Shown here piece by piece: positions 35,207 to 43,934 of a stretch of DNA of 64,000 nt. A model generated the notes under the pieces. The model made no database searches, was not told where the DNA came from, and worked only from the letters and a program-made list of their open reading frames with translations. Position 1 is the stretch's first letter. The number at the start of each line of letters is the position of its first letter. This DNA is from CAXBMB01 sp052078155 (lineage in GTDB: Bacteria; Pseudomonadota; Alphaproteobacteria; Kiloniellales; DSM-21159). The stretch covers positions 682,001 through 746,000 of the forward strand of contig JBQJBP010000003.1 of NCBI GenBank assembly GCA_052078155.1. The letters are read 5' to 3'. The translations under genes and the position numbers were made by a program.

Positions 35207-36537
35207 CCCAACTGGCCGACAAATCCTGTGCAAATGCCAAAATTCTGATCGTCGATGATCAGAAGGCCAATGTGGAACTGCTGGAACTGATGCTGGATCT
35301 GGCCGGCTACAAGAATGTGACCGGCATCACCGATCCCACCCAGACCTACAAACTGCACGTCACCCAGCGCTTTGATCTGATCCTGCTGGATATCCGCATG
35401 CCGAAAATGGACGGCCTGCAGGTTATGAAGCAGCTGGCCGATGTGACCGAAGACGACTATCTGCCCATTCTGATCATGACGGCAGAGCAGGAAGAAGAAA
35501 CACGCTTCCGGGCCTTTGAACTGGGTGCCAAAGACTACATCACCAAACCCTTCAATCAGCAGGAAACTCTCAACAGAATTTACAACCTGCTGGAAGTGCG
35601 CATGCTGCACAACCGGGCGCGCGATCAGAACGCGGCACTGGAAGAACGGGTGGAGGCCCGCACCCAGGAACTGCTGGTTGCCAAGGAAGCAGCAGAACGG
35701 GCCAACCGTGCGAAATCCGCCTTTCTTGCCAACATGAGCCACGAACTGCGTACGCCCCTGAACGGCATCATCGGCTTTTCCCAGGTCATGAAATCGGAGA
35801 TGTTCGGGGACCTGGGCAACGAACGCTATGTGGAATATGCCAGCGACATTTACAGCGCCGGCGAACACCTGCTGGCTGTGATCGGCGATATCCTGGACAT
35901 CTCCAGCATTGAGTCCGGCGGCATCGAGTTCCATCCCTCCAGAGTGAACCTGCCCGAACTGCTCAAGCGCTGTGTCCGCATGGTGACAAAGCAGGCGGCC
36001 AATGCCGGTATCATCATCTCCGTTCATACCGGCGCCAATTTGCCGGATCTGATGGCAGATGAAATGCGCCTGAAGCAGATTTTCCTGAACCTGCTGTCCA
36101 ACTGCATCAAGTACGCTTCCGGCGGGCCTGTGGTGATCCTGGCCCTGCAGGATAAGAACAGCCTGCATATTCAGGTCAAAGACCGGGGCCGGGGCATTCC
36201 CCAGGAAGATCTGGAACATGTGCTGACACCCTTCGGGCAGACCCGCAAAAGGGCCGACATTGCCCATGAAGGGGCCGGGTTGGGCCTGCATCTGGTTAAG
36301 GCCTTTACCGAGATGCACGGTGGCAGCCTGTCACTGGACAGCGAGGTCGGTGTCGGCACGACGGTGAACCTGCATTTCCCGGCGAGCCTCTACTACCTGC
36401 CAGACAGCTCGCTCAAAACCTCCGGAGATCAGGACCAGACCCAGGACCCGGCAAAGGTCGCCCAGGAAGACAGCTCACTGGCGAAAAACGCCGTCAGCTA
36501 TGGCAGCGTCAATCGCCTGCAGGAAGGCGGCAAGTAA
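35203..36537 (+). CDS. Response regulator-histidine kinase fusion (receiver-HisKA-HATPase)
   Basis: 444 residues from GTG 35203, overlapping the previous stop by four bases (GTGA), so the two are translationally coupled. An N-terminal receiver (about 8-125) is canonical: IVDDQ, phosphoacceptor Asp63 in LLDIRMPKMDG, and the KPF lysine. A short coiled coil leads to HisKA (His180 in SHELRTPLNG) and an HATPase domain (LNLLSNCIKY, DRGRGIP, GAGLGLHL). No membrane segment, so it is cytoplasmic. It probably receives phosphate from, or tunes, the large membrane kinase upstream, whose own receiver lacks the acceptor. No output DNA-binding domain is encoded nearby. Confidence 0.92.
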   Translation: MTQLADKSCANAKILIVDDQKANVELLELMLDLAGYKNVTGITDPTQTYKLHVTQRFDLILLDIRMPKMDGLQVMKQLADVTEDDYLPILIMTAEQEEETRFRAFELGAKDYITKPFNQQETLNRIYNLLEVRMLHNRARDQNAALEERVEARTQELLVAKEAAERANRAKSAFLANMSHELRTPLNGIIGFSQVMKSEMFGDLGNERYVEYASDIYSAGEHLLAVIGDILDISSIESGGIEFHPSRVNLPELLKRCVRMVTKQAANAGIIISVHTGANLPDLMADEMRLKQIFLNLLSNCIKYASGGPVVILALQDKNSLHIQVKDRGRGIPQEDLEHVLTPFGQTRKRADIAHEGAGLGLHLVKAFTEMHGGSLSLDSEVGVGTTVNLHFPASLYYLPDSSLKTSGDQDQTQDPAKVAQEDSSLAKNAVSYGSVNRLQEGGK

Positions 36538-36577
36538 AAGGCTGGCTCTTTCGCTGGTCTGAAAATCTAAGAACCTT

Positions 36578-36640
36578 GCCGGTTTAGCTGGTGACCCGTC
36601 GCGCTTGTCAGAAAAACCTGTCAAGCGCTCACCAACCGGC
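36578..36640. repeat. Long interrupted inverted repeat between convergent genes
   Basis: From the outside in: GCCGGTT/ACCGGC, TGGTGA/TCACCA, then GCGCTTGTCAG/CTGTCAAGCGC (one mismatch) around AAAAAC. The transcript would fold into a strong extended hairpin on both strands. There is no T run, so it may act as a bidirectional transcript end or stabiliser. Confidence 0.65.
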
Positions 36641-36672
36641 TTACTCCCATGTGGCACCAGAGCCCTGCCCCC

Positions 36673-37284
36673 TCACAGGGTCACAACCCGAATGGCCAGC
36701 AGCAGCAGGACCACTCCGGTCAGCCGGTTGATCAGCAGGCCGCGCTTTTGCAGGGCGCCCTGTATGGGGCCATGGGACAAAAAGACCGCCACCAGACTGT
36801 ACCAGAGACCATCCACCAGGGTAACCGTCGCCACCATGATGGCATGTCCGGTAAAGTTCCCGTCGCGGGCGATGAACTGAGAAAAGAGCGCAATAAAGAA
36901 CACCGCCAGTTTGGGGTTAAGGATAGAGATCATCGCCCCTTCCACCCCGGCCCGCCAGAAGCTGACCCGTTCTGCTTTTTCAACGGCCACGGGATTGCTG
37001 GCCCCCGCGCGAATGGCCGAAATACCAATCCAGGCCAGATAGAGCGCCCCGCCCCAAGTGATAACAGTAAAAATCTCTTCTGACTGCTGCACGATCGCGG
37101 CCAGCCCGGCAATGGTTGCCACAGCCCACAGCCCCACCCCGGCGGCATGGAACCAGCTGGCGGCCAGACCATGACCACGCCCGTTGGTGACCGTTTGCTT
37201 CAGCACAACCGCCAGGCTGGGGCCGGGCGACATGGCCCCCAGGCAGGCGATGGCCAGAATAGAAAGCCAATCGGGAAAGGTCAT
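36673..37284 (-). CDS. LysE/RhtB-family amino acid exporter
   Basis: 203 residues, the usual length, with six hydrophobic segments. The N-terminal GAMSPGPSLAVVLKQTVTNG (loop 1) and the glycine-rich GLAASWFHAAGVGLW are family hallmarks, and WIGISAIRAG follows in segment 3. Such proteins export amino acids or homoserine-like metabolites by proton antiport. The neighbouring betaine-demethylation genes make export of excess glycine-derived amino acids possible, but nothing fixes the substrate. Confidence 0.88.
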   Translation of the reverse strand: MTFPDWLSILAIACLGAMSPGPSLAVVLKQTVTNGRGHGLAASWFHAAGVGLWAVATIAGLAAIVQQSEEIFTVITWGGALYLAWIGISAIRAGASNPVAVEKAERVSFWRAGVEGAMISILNPKLAVFFIALFSQFIARDGNFTGHAIMVATVTLVDGLWYSLVAVFLSHGPIQGALQKRGLLINRLTGVVLLLLAIRVVTL

Positions 37285-37564
37285 TGCAGGCTTTCCAGTC
37301 TATCAGTTCGCGTTTTCGGCTGGGCCAGGGGCCGGGGTCAAACCGGGAAACTGGCCAATGAGAAGGAGCCAGAGTATCGGGCGAAGGACAAAGGGGGTCA
37401 ACGGTTGGATAGAGGCAACTCCATGAACCCGTCGGAGCGCGGTTCCACAAAGCGGCTGCTGCAGAAACGCTTCGTTCCCGGGCGAAACAAAAAGCCCTTG
37501 GGCGCGCCTACTATCCGGCCCCCAACCGCAGAAACGGCGGTATCCCTACAGGAGAAGACCTTCC

Positions 37565-37891
37565 ATGATAACCTGCTTCATCCGCTACCAGCTGGATCCC
37601 ACAAAAATCGAAGCTTTTCACCGCTATGCCCAGAACTGGGGACAGGCGATCCCGCGCTGCGGGGCAGATCTGATCGGCTATTACGCCCCCCATGAAGGCT
37701 CTGCCACCACGGCCTACGGCCTCTACAACATTGCCTCTCTGGCCGACTATGAAGCCTATCGGGAACGCCTGCGGCAAGACCCGCTGGGCAAAGAGAACTA
37801 TGCCTTTGCCCAGAAGGAAGGCTTCATCCTGAAAGAAGACCGGATCTTTCTGAAGCTGGCCTCAGCCCCCCACGGACCACAGGGAAGCTGA
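37565..37891 (+). CDS. NIPSNAP-family small protein
   Basis: 108 residues from ATG 37565 (GGAGAAG upstream). It begins MITCFIRYQLDPTKIEAFHR and contains the GYY-PHEG and YNIASLADYEAYRERLRQDP segments seen in NIPSNAP/dimeric ferredoxin-like barrel proteins. The biochemical function of bacterial members is mostly unknown; several sit beside catabolic oxidases, as here beside the dimethylglycine/sarcosine-dehydrogenase-like gene, with which it converges. Confidence 0.82.
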   Translation: MITCFIRYQLDPTKIEAFHRYAQNWGQAIPRCGADLIGYYAPHEGSATTAYGLYNIASLADYEAYRERLRQDPLGKENYAFAQKEGFILKEDRIFLKLASAPHGPQGS

Positions 37892-37924
37892 CAGCTCTTG
37901 CGTCACCCGCGGGCGGCAGCCGGA

Positions 37925-40360
37925 TTACCCCCGCAGCCGCTCGCCTTTTGGATCAAAGGCGGGATCTGCCAGGATGACGCCTTTGTGGTCCTGGCCCAGA
38001 ACGGCCACCTTCAGTTCCTGTCCGGCCTCAGCATGCTCGGTCTTTACAAAACCCAATGCCAGGGACTTGCCCACCCAGTGTCCATAAGCACCCGAGGAGA
38101 CCCGACCCACCGGCGTGCCGTCTGGCAGGAAGATTGGCTCCCCGCCGGTGGCATCGGCCAGGGTTCCATCCGGGGCCCCAACTGTTATCTCCAGACAGAC
38201 CAGTTTCTCGCGCGGGGCCTTGTCCTTCAAAGCCAGGTAGGCCTCCTTGCCCAGGAAATCGCCCTTGTCCAGCTTGATCAGACGATCCAGGCCCACTTCC
38301 TGGGGCCAGTACTCCGGTGAGTACTCCCGGCTCCAGCTGCCGTATCCCTTTTCCAGGCGCAACGACAGCAGGGACCGTCCGCCAACCGGCACCACGCCCA
38401 GGTCTTCTCCGGCCTCCAGCAAGGCATCATAAAGCGCCAGCTGATCGGCTTCCTTCACATAGATCTCCCACCCCAGATCACCGGTAAAGGAGACCCGCAA
38501 CACCCGCGCGTCCACCCCGGCGACGGTCATGAGACGGGAACGCATGAAACGGAAAGCCTCGTTGGAAAGATCCTCATTGCTCAGGCGGCTGAGCAGATCC
38601 CGGGCTTTCGGCCCCGCCACATTAAATCCGGCATAGGCTTCGGTGATAGACTGGAAGGTGGTATCCGCAGGCAGAGGAACAGCATCAAAGAAGCGCTTGT
38701 GATAGCGCTCCGCCATGCCGGACCCGACCATGTAGTAATGGTCTTCCGCCAGGAGGGTGACCGTAAAGTCCCCGGCGATGCCGCCGCGCACCCCCAGCAG
38801 AGGCGACAGACAGGAGCGGCCGATTTCCGTGGGCATGCGGTTGGCCAGCACTGAATCCAGCCACTGGCGGGCCCCCGGTCCCTTGATTTCATACTTGGCA
38901 AAGTTTGAGACATCGATGACGCCGACGTTCTCACGCAAAGCCTTGCATTCGCGGCCTACGGGATGGAACCAGTCCTGCCGTTCAAAGCCATAATCTTCTC
39001 TGGCCTCTTCGCCCTGGCCGGCAAACCAGAGGGGATGTTCCCACCCGTAGTTCAAACCAAAGACCGCGCCGAGTTCCTTTTGTCGCTCATAGGCCGGACG
39101 GACGCGCACGGGACGACCGGCTTCGCGCTCTTCATAAGGGAAGTGAATCTTGAACCGGTGGGAGTAAGCGTCCTGCACCTTGGCCTGGGTAAAGGTCTTG
39201 CTGGCCCAGGATCCGTAACGGGCCATGTCCCAGGGGAAGAGGTCCAGTTCGGTCTCCCCTTCAACGATCCACTGTGCCAGCAAGGACCCCAGCCCACCGG
39301 ACTGGCTGAACCCGGGGATGATGCCGTTGCAGCAGAAGTAGTTTTTCAGTTCCGGCGCCGGACCGAAGAGCGCGGCAGCATCGGGTGACCAGATCATGGG
39401 GCCATTGATCACCCGGCTGACCCCGGCGGACTCCAGGGCCGGCACACGGAAGCAGGCCCGCATGACGTTCTCCATGATGCGGTCCAGGTCATCAGGCAGC
39501 AGCTCATGGCCAAAATCCATGGGCGTGCCCTTTTCGGCCCAGAACCGCATGTCTTTCTCATAGGCCCCCACCAGCAGGCCCTGACCTTCCTGACGCAGGT
39601 AGAATTCCCCGTCACGATCGGCGATGGAGGGCAGTTCCTGCGCCATGGCCGCAATTTCAGGAATGGTTTCGGTGACAAAGTACTGATGCTCGGTGGGCTG
39701 CAAGGGCAGGTCCAGCCCCGCCATGCGCCCCACTTCCCGACCCCAGAGCCCGGCGGCATTGACCACCACCTCTGCCTTGATGGTCCCTTTGTCCGTGACC
39801 ACTTCCCAGCTGCCGTCAGCCTGGGGATTGGTCTCCACCACAGCGGTAAAGCGATAGATCTCCGCCCCGTTCTGCCGGGCCCCCTTGGCGTAAGCATGGG
39901 TAACACCTGAGGGATCGACCCGCCCGCCATCGGCTTCAAACATGGCACAGTGCAGACCTTCCGTATTGACCAGAGGATGCAGATCCTTGATCTGATCAAT
40001 GCCGATTTCATAGAACTCGGTGCCGTAATAGCGGGCCTTGGCCGCCTGCAGCTTGAGCTGGTGCATGCGGTCTATTGAACTGGCCAGATAGATGGAGCCG
40101 GTCCGATGCACACCACAGGACTGGCCCGTTTCCGCCTCCAGCTCCTTGTAGAGCTTCATGGTGTAGTACTGCAGGCGGGAGATGTTGTTGCTGTCGTGCA
40201 GACCATGAATGTTGGCTGCGGCATGCCAGGTGGAGCCGGAGGTCAGTTCATTTCGCTCCAGCAGGACAACGTCGGTCCAGCCCAGTTTGGTCAGGTGATA
40301 AAGAATGGAGCAGCCAATCAAACCACCGCCAATGACAACGACTCTCGCCTGGGTTTTCAT
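37925..40360 (-). CDS. Dimethylglycine/sarcosine dehydrogenase-like FAD-GcvT fusion
   Basis: 811 residues. The N-terminal DAO-type FAD domain (VVIGGGLIGCSILYHLTKLG) is followed by SGSTWHAA, in which the histidine matches the covalent flavin attachment site of mitochondrial dimethylglycine dehydrogenase. A linker FAO_M region follows, then a C-terminal folate-binding GCV_T domain (about 430-800) ending in SSGAYGHWVGKSLALGFV. Such enzymes oxidatively demethylate dimethylglycine or sarcosine and pass the one-carbon unit to tetrahydrofolate. A perfect 16-bp palindrome lies 84 bases upstream. With the Rieske oxygenase upstream it fits sequential demethylation of glycine betaine. Confidence 0.88.
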   Translation of the reverse strand: MKTQARVVVIGGGLIGCSILYHLTKLGWTDVVLLERNELTSGSTWHAAANIHGLHDSNNISRLQYYTMKLYKELEAETGQSCGVHRTGSIYLASSIDRMHQLKLQAAKARYYGTEFYEIGIDQIKDLHPLVNTEGLHCAMFEADGGRVDPSGVTHAYAKGARQNGAEIYRFTAVVETNPQADGSWEVVTDKGTIKAEVVVNAAGLWGREVGRMAGLDLPLQPTEHQYFVTETIPEIAAMAQELPSIADRDGEFYLRQEGQGLLVGAYEKDMRFWAEKGTPMDFGHELLPDDLDRIMENVMRACFRVPALESAGVSRVINGPMIWSPDAAALFGPAPELKNYFCCNGIIPGFSQSGGLGSLLAQWIVEGETELDLFPWDMARYGSWASKTFTQAKVQDAYSHRFKIHFPYEEREAGRPVRVRPAYERQKELGAVFGLNYGWEHPLWFAGQGEEAREDYGFERQDWFHPVGRECKALRENVGVIDVSNFAKYEIKGPGARQWLDSVLANRMPTEIGRSCLSPLLGVRGGIAGDFTVTLLAEDHYYMVGSGMAERYHKRFFDAVPLPADTTFQSITEAYAGFNVAGPKARDLLSRLSNEDLSNEAFRFMRSRLMTVAGVDARVLRVSFTGDLGWEIYVKEADQLALYDALLEAGEDLGVVPVGGRSLLSLRLEKGYGSWSREYSPEYWPQEVGLDRLIKLDKGDFLGKEAYLALKDKAPREKLVCLEITVGAPDGTLADATGGEPIFLPDGTPVGRVSSGAYGHWVGKSLALGFVKTEHAEAGQELKVAVLGQDHKGVILADPAFDPKGERLRG

Positions 40361-40443
40361 TTATGGTCTCGTATATGTCTGAGTAGGGTGTGCAAATGGT
40401 CCGTTGAACCTGTCGGAGCCGTTCTGCCGGAGGGGACCTCTTG

Positions 40444-40459
40444 TGTCCTGAACAGGACA
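40444..40459. promoter_or_regulatory. Perfect 16-bp palindrome upstream of the demethylase
   Basis: TGTCCTG-AA-CAGGACA, 84 bases before the ATG of the FAD-GcvT gene. A dimeric regulator site; the regulator is unknown. Confidence 0.55.
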
Positions 40460-40550
40460 GCAAGCTGTTTCAAAAGGGACCACCGGCAGGGCTCATGCAT
40501 CCTGCAATAAAACAACGGCTAAAAGCAGCTTACTTCAGCTGACAGATCAC

Positions 40551-40587
40551 CGCCCCCTGCCCGTCCCCAACGGGTCGGACAGGGGCG
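40551..40587. terminator. Possible hairpin after the Rieske gene
   Basis: CGCCCCCTGCCCG (40551-40563) pairs imperfectly with CGGACAGGGGCG (40576-40587). No T run follows on either strand, so termination is uncertain. Confidence 0.35.
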
Positions 40588-40593
40588 TCAGAG

Positions 40594-41814
40594 TCAGGGT
40601 TGTTTGCTGTCTTCCGCCAGACGCAGCATCTGGCTGGCGGCCCAATGGTGGAAGCAGTGGGTGGGCCCGTCCATGGCAGGGGAGAATTTGCCACCGTCAA
40701 ACTTTTCGCCGTGACGGCCTTTCTGCATTCCTTCCACCACAAAGACATCTTCTTCGAAGACGGCCTGCCAGAGACCAGAGTTGGCCGAGCGCTGCTCACT
40801 CCATTGCTCGGACTGCAGCTCTGGCGAAGCGTAGTAGATCTCCACATGCTCCACCGTGGTGGTTTCATCCACAGCTTCCAGCAAAATGGCGTAGGAATGA
40901 TCCCGGTGCACCCCGAACAGCACGTTGGGATAAAAGGCAATGTACTCGGCTGCCTCATCCCACTTGGCTGGCAGGTCCTTGAAATCCGGGAAGCGTTTTT
41001 CGTCGTCCCCGATCAGCTGTTTGTAGACCAGGGTGCCCTGACCTGAGTAACAGCCGGGCTCTTCAATGTGGTAGTGATCTTCCAGGCGGGAGTAGCTGTT
41101 GAGGCCCGGATGCACCCAGGGCAGGTGATAGCTTTCACAGTAGTTTTCCACCGCCAGCTTCCAGTTGCCTTTGACCGTCAGTTTGAAGGAACTGTCGGGC
41201 CCGCCGTGATACAGCGGCTGCTCATGGTCCTTCCAGCGCGTCATGACCTGGGCGGCATACTCCTCGAAAGCCGGGGCCTCTCCGGAAACATTGACAAAAA
41301 CCACGTCCCGCCAGACGTAAGATCGGATGTCGCAGAGACCCAGCTCGTCCGGCTTGATGCCTTCGTGTTCGTTGACCCCGGGGCCACCCACATGCGGGGT
41401 GCTGCGCAGAGCGCCATCCAGGCCGTAACACCAGGAATGATAGGGGCAGCGGATCACGCCTTTGACCTTCGTGGGCTCGCTCACCAGGATCATCCCCCGG
41501 TGACGGCAGGTGTTCTGGTAGACCTTTACCGCGCCGTCCTTGTCCCGAACCATCAGCAAGGGCATGCCAAGCAGTTCCACCGGTCGCGCATCCCCTGTTT
41601 CCGGGATATCCTTGGCAAAGCCGATTGCTGCCCAGTTGTTGAAGAAGAGGGCCTTCTTCTCCTGACCAAAGGTCTGCGCATCGGTGTAGTGAGCATTGGG
41701 CAGACCACGCGCCGTCTCAACTGAGTTCAGCACCTGATCCAGAGGCGCGGCAAGGGGCGCTGACGGCGTTTCGGCGGGGCTGTAACCAACAGCAGGTTTT
41801 TCAGCAAGAGACAT
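40594..41814 (-). CDS. Rieske-type oxygenase alpha subunit, betaine demethylase-like
   Basis: 406 residues from ATG 41814 (AGAAGG upstream; the frame is open to 41883). The Rieske 2Fe-2S ligands are C-x-H (TCRHRGM) and C-x2-H (RCPYHSW). The catalytic domain has the mononuclear iron histidines in NYCESYHLPWVHPG. Relatives hydroxylate N-methyl groups of quaternary amines: GbcA (glycine betaine), Stc2 (stachydrine), and choline monooxygenase. Spacing to the dimethylglycine-dehydrogenase-like gene downstream and a matching reductase two genes upstream supports conversion of glycine betaine, or a similar betaine, to its dimethyl form plus formaldehyde. Confidence 0.85.
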   Translation of the reverse strand: MSLAEKPAVGYSPAETPSAPLAAPLDQVLNSVETARGLPNAHYTDAQTFGQEKKALFFNNWAAIGFAKDIPETGDARPVELLGMPLLMVRDKDGAVKVYQNTCRHRGMILVSEPTKVKGVIRCPYHSWCYGLDGALRSTPHVGGPGVNEHEGIKPDELGLCDIRSYVWRDVVFVNVSGEAPAFEEYAAQVMTRWKDHEQPLYHGGPDSSFKLTVKGNWKLAVENYCESYHLPWVHPGLNSYSRLEDHYHIEEPGCYSGQGTLVYKQLIGDDEKRFPDFKDLPAKWDEAAEYIAFYPNVLFGVHRDHSYAILLEAVDETTTVEHVEIYYASPELQSEQWSEQRSANSGLWQAVFEEDVFVVEGMQKGRHGEKFDGGKFSPAMDGPTHCFHHWAASQMLRLAEDSKQP

Positions 41815-42136
41815 GGGGCAGGCCTTCTGATCTGAGGGAACAATCTTGCTGTCAGCAAAGCCGAGGATCCGGCCCGGCGACAAGAGGAGAAAAGCTAACG
41901 ATTGGATGAACTGATCTAATCTTTACCCATCCGATGCCCCGCCAGCGGGAGAGCTGGATGACCTCAAGATAAAAGCCGCTGCCCTTGCCCCAATTCTGAC
42001 CCAAAGGTAAGGGAAGAAGAGCAAAAGCTCTCGATAAGATTTGTCGGTTCAGGAGATGGTCCACCGGGCGCCTTCTAAAACCGGTGACGCTTTGACAGAG
42101 TGCCGCCGTCTGATATTCGGAACCTGGATCGCCTGT
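41815..42136. other. Divergent intergenic region, Rieske and PqiA genes
   Basis: 322 bases. Beyond likely promoters for both directions nothing distinctive was seen. Confidence 0.5.
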
Positions 42137-42724
42137 ATGGCAGAGCGCAAAACTTCCCTGAGCCTCTTTGAGTCTTTTTTCACTTTCAGGAAAGCCCGAG
42201 AGTCCCTGTCCACCCGCGCCCGGGGCTGGCATCGGCTCATCCCCTGGGTCTTTCTGGCCAGTGGCCTGAGCCTGCTGGCCGGGATCACCGTGCCTCTTTT
42301 CCGCATCCAGAGCTTCTATGTGCTGGAAGATGAAATCTCTGTGGTGGGATCCATCTACCTGCTGATGCAGGATGGGGAGGTCTTTATTGCTCTGGTCATT
42401 GCCCTGTTCTCCATCGTCACGCCGCTGACCAAACTGCTCGCCTCTGATTATGTCTGGCGGGCCAGAGCCCTGGAAGCGCGCGCCATTCAGAACACCATCA
42501 AAACCATCGACCTGTTGGGCAAGTGGTCCATGCTGGATGTCTTCATTGTCGCCTTCATCGTCTTTTCAGTGAAAACGTCGATCTTTGCGAACATCCAGAC
42601 AGAAACAGGCATCTACTTCTTCTGCGCGTCTGTTCTGGGATCCATGGTGGGGGCTTTGCTGCTGAAGAATGCCATCGCGCAGGCCTCCCTGCCGCCCGCG
42701 TCTGACGGGCCGCAGAACAGCTGA
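42137..42724 (+). CDS. Paraquat-inducible protein A family membrane protein
   Basis: 195 residues from ATG 42137; the ORF is open from 42041 but the upstream residues are not family-like. Four hydrophobic segments are evident. The family hallmarks VPLFRIQSFYVLEDEISVVGS, LFSIVTPLTKLL, LLGKWSMLDVFIVAF and the C-terminal FFCASVLGSMVGALLL are present. Only one PqiA unit occurs, without the zinc-finger cysteines of E. coli PqiA. These inner-membrane proteins are linked to lipid transport or membrane stress. Its placement between the Rieske and reductase genes appears incidental. Confidence 0.85.
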   Translation: MAERKTSLSLFESFFTFRKARESLSTRARGWHRLIPWVFLASGLSLLAGITVPLFRIQSFYVLEDEISVVGSIYLLMQDGEVFIALVIALFSIVTPLTKLLASDYVWRARALEARAIQNTIKTIDLLGKWSMLDVFIVAFIVFSVKTSIFANIQTETGIYFFCASVLGSMVGALLLKNAIAQASLPPASDGPQNS

Positions 42725-42739
42725 GCACTTCCTTTGGGA

Positions 42740-43633
42740 TCAGGCAGAGGCAATGAGCCAGTCACGCAGAGTGCGTGCCGGGGCGGAAAGCAATTCCTCA
42801 TCACTCCAGGTCAGATAGATGCCGCCCGGTGACGGCAGCTGCGCTTTGGAGCAAACCTCCAGCTGTCCGCTTTCCAGCAAAGGGGCGACCAGGCGCTCCC
42901 ACCCCAGGGCGATGCCTTTACCATCCCGGGCCACTTCCAGGGCGATGGTATAGTTGTTGACGGATATGGCACGCCGGATGGGGCCGTTGTAGTTCTGAGC
43001 ATCAAACCAGTCCCGCCAGGAGGTCCACTTCACATCCACCCCGTCCAGATGGATCAAGGGCAAAGAAGCCAGCTCTTCCAGATCCGGCTGTTCCCTGTCC
43101 GACAGATAGCCGGGGGCACAGACCGGCATGATGCGATCACGGAACAGCAGCGCGCGATTGTCCACGGCATCAGGATCCAGATCGTATTGAATGCGCAGAT
43201 CGATGCCGGGGCGATTGAGATCCCCCACCACATCAGAGGTGCGTTGATTGACCAGTATGTCCGGGTGGTCCCGCCAGAATGCGGAGATGCGGGGCATGAG
43301 CCACAGCATGGTGACAGCCGTGGAGGCCCCGATGGTCACCGACTGCGGGCCTTGTTCAACCCTCAGCCGTTCCAGAACCGCAGCTGTCTGGGTAAAGGAT
43401 TGGGCCAGCACCTGCGACAGAACCACCCCGGCAGAGGTCAGATCCACCCCCCGGTGCCGGCGCAGAAAGAGAGAAATGCCAAGTTCCCCTTCCAGCGCTT
43501 TGACCTGATGACTGACCGCCCCGGGAGTCACATTCAGTTCCTGCGCTGCCGATTTGAAACTGAGGTGCCGGGCCGCAGCCTCAAAAGCAGCCAGCGTTGT
43601 CAGCGGCGGAAGGTTATAGTGGCGGCGGGCCAT
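42740..43633 (-). CDS. LysR-family transcriptional regulator, GcvA-like
   Basis: 297 residues. The helix-turn-helix (LTTLAAFEAAARHLSFKSAA...VTPGAVSHQVKALE, residues 11-50) and the LFLRRHRGVDLT linker are of the GcvA subgroup; a type 2 periplasmic-binding effector domain follows. It is divergent from the Rieske-reductase gene, the classical arrangement of a LysR activator and its target. GcvA-like proteins often respond to glycine or related amino acids, which suits a betaine-to-glycine pathway. Confidence 0.9.
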   Translation of the reverse strand: MARRHYNLPPLTTLAAFEAAARHLSFKSAAQELNVTPGAVSHQVKALEGELGISLFLRRHRGVDLTSAGVVLSQVLAQSFTQTAAVLERLRVEQGPQSVTIGASTAVTMLWLMPRISAFWRDHPDILVNQRTSDVVGDLNRPGIDLRIQYDLDPDAVDNRALLFRDRIMPVCAPGYLSDREQPDLEELASLPLIHLDGVDVKWTSWRDWFDAQNYNGPIRRAISVNNYTIALEVARDGKGIALGWERLVAPLLESGQLEVCSKAQLPSPGGIYLTWSDEELLSAPARTLRDWLIASA

Positions 43634-43934
43634 TGCGGCTCCCTTAGGCTCAAATCGTGTTGCATGAACTCACCAGACGCCGATGGAAACTCCCGGAAAG
43701 CCCGTCTTCTTTCCATCTTGGCTTAGTTCTTTTCACTTTAATGGCAAAAGATTGGCGCTTGAAGTCCAACAAAGCCTAGTTGATAAGACTAACTTCCAAC
43801 GCAAAAGCGACAAAAATCGCCGAAATCAGCTAAACTGGACCTAAAGAAAAGCTGTTTACTGTTTCCTGGCTGATCGGGAAAAGATCAGACAGAGTGCCCC
43901 AGGAACCACGGCTGATGCAGAAACCGGAGAGAGC
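43634..43934. other. Divergent LysR/reductase promoter region
   Basis: 301 bases, holding the LysR-type box at 43777-43791 and otherwise no recognisable element. Confidence 0.5.
43777..43791. promoter_or_regulatory. LysR-type box (T-N11-A)
   Basis: TAGT-TGATAAG-ACTA in the region between the LysR gene and the reductase gene: a T-N11-A dyad as expected for LysR binding. Confidence 0.5.

Noticed and set aside
35107..36318. 403-codon antisense frame over the receiver-kinase gene
   Set aside because: Shadow of the conserved kinase; no recognisable domain or ribosome site.
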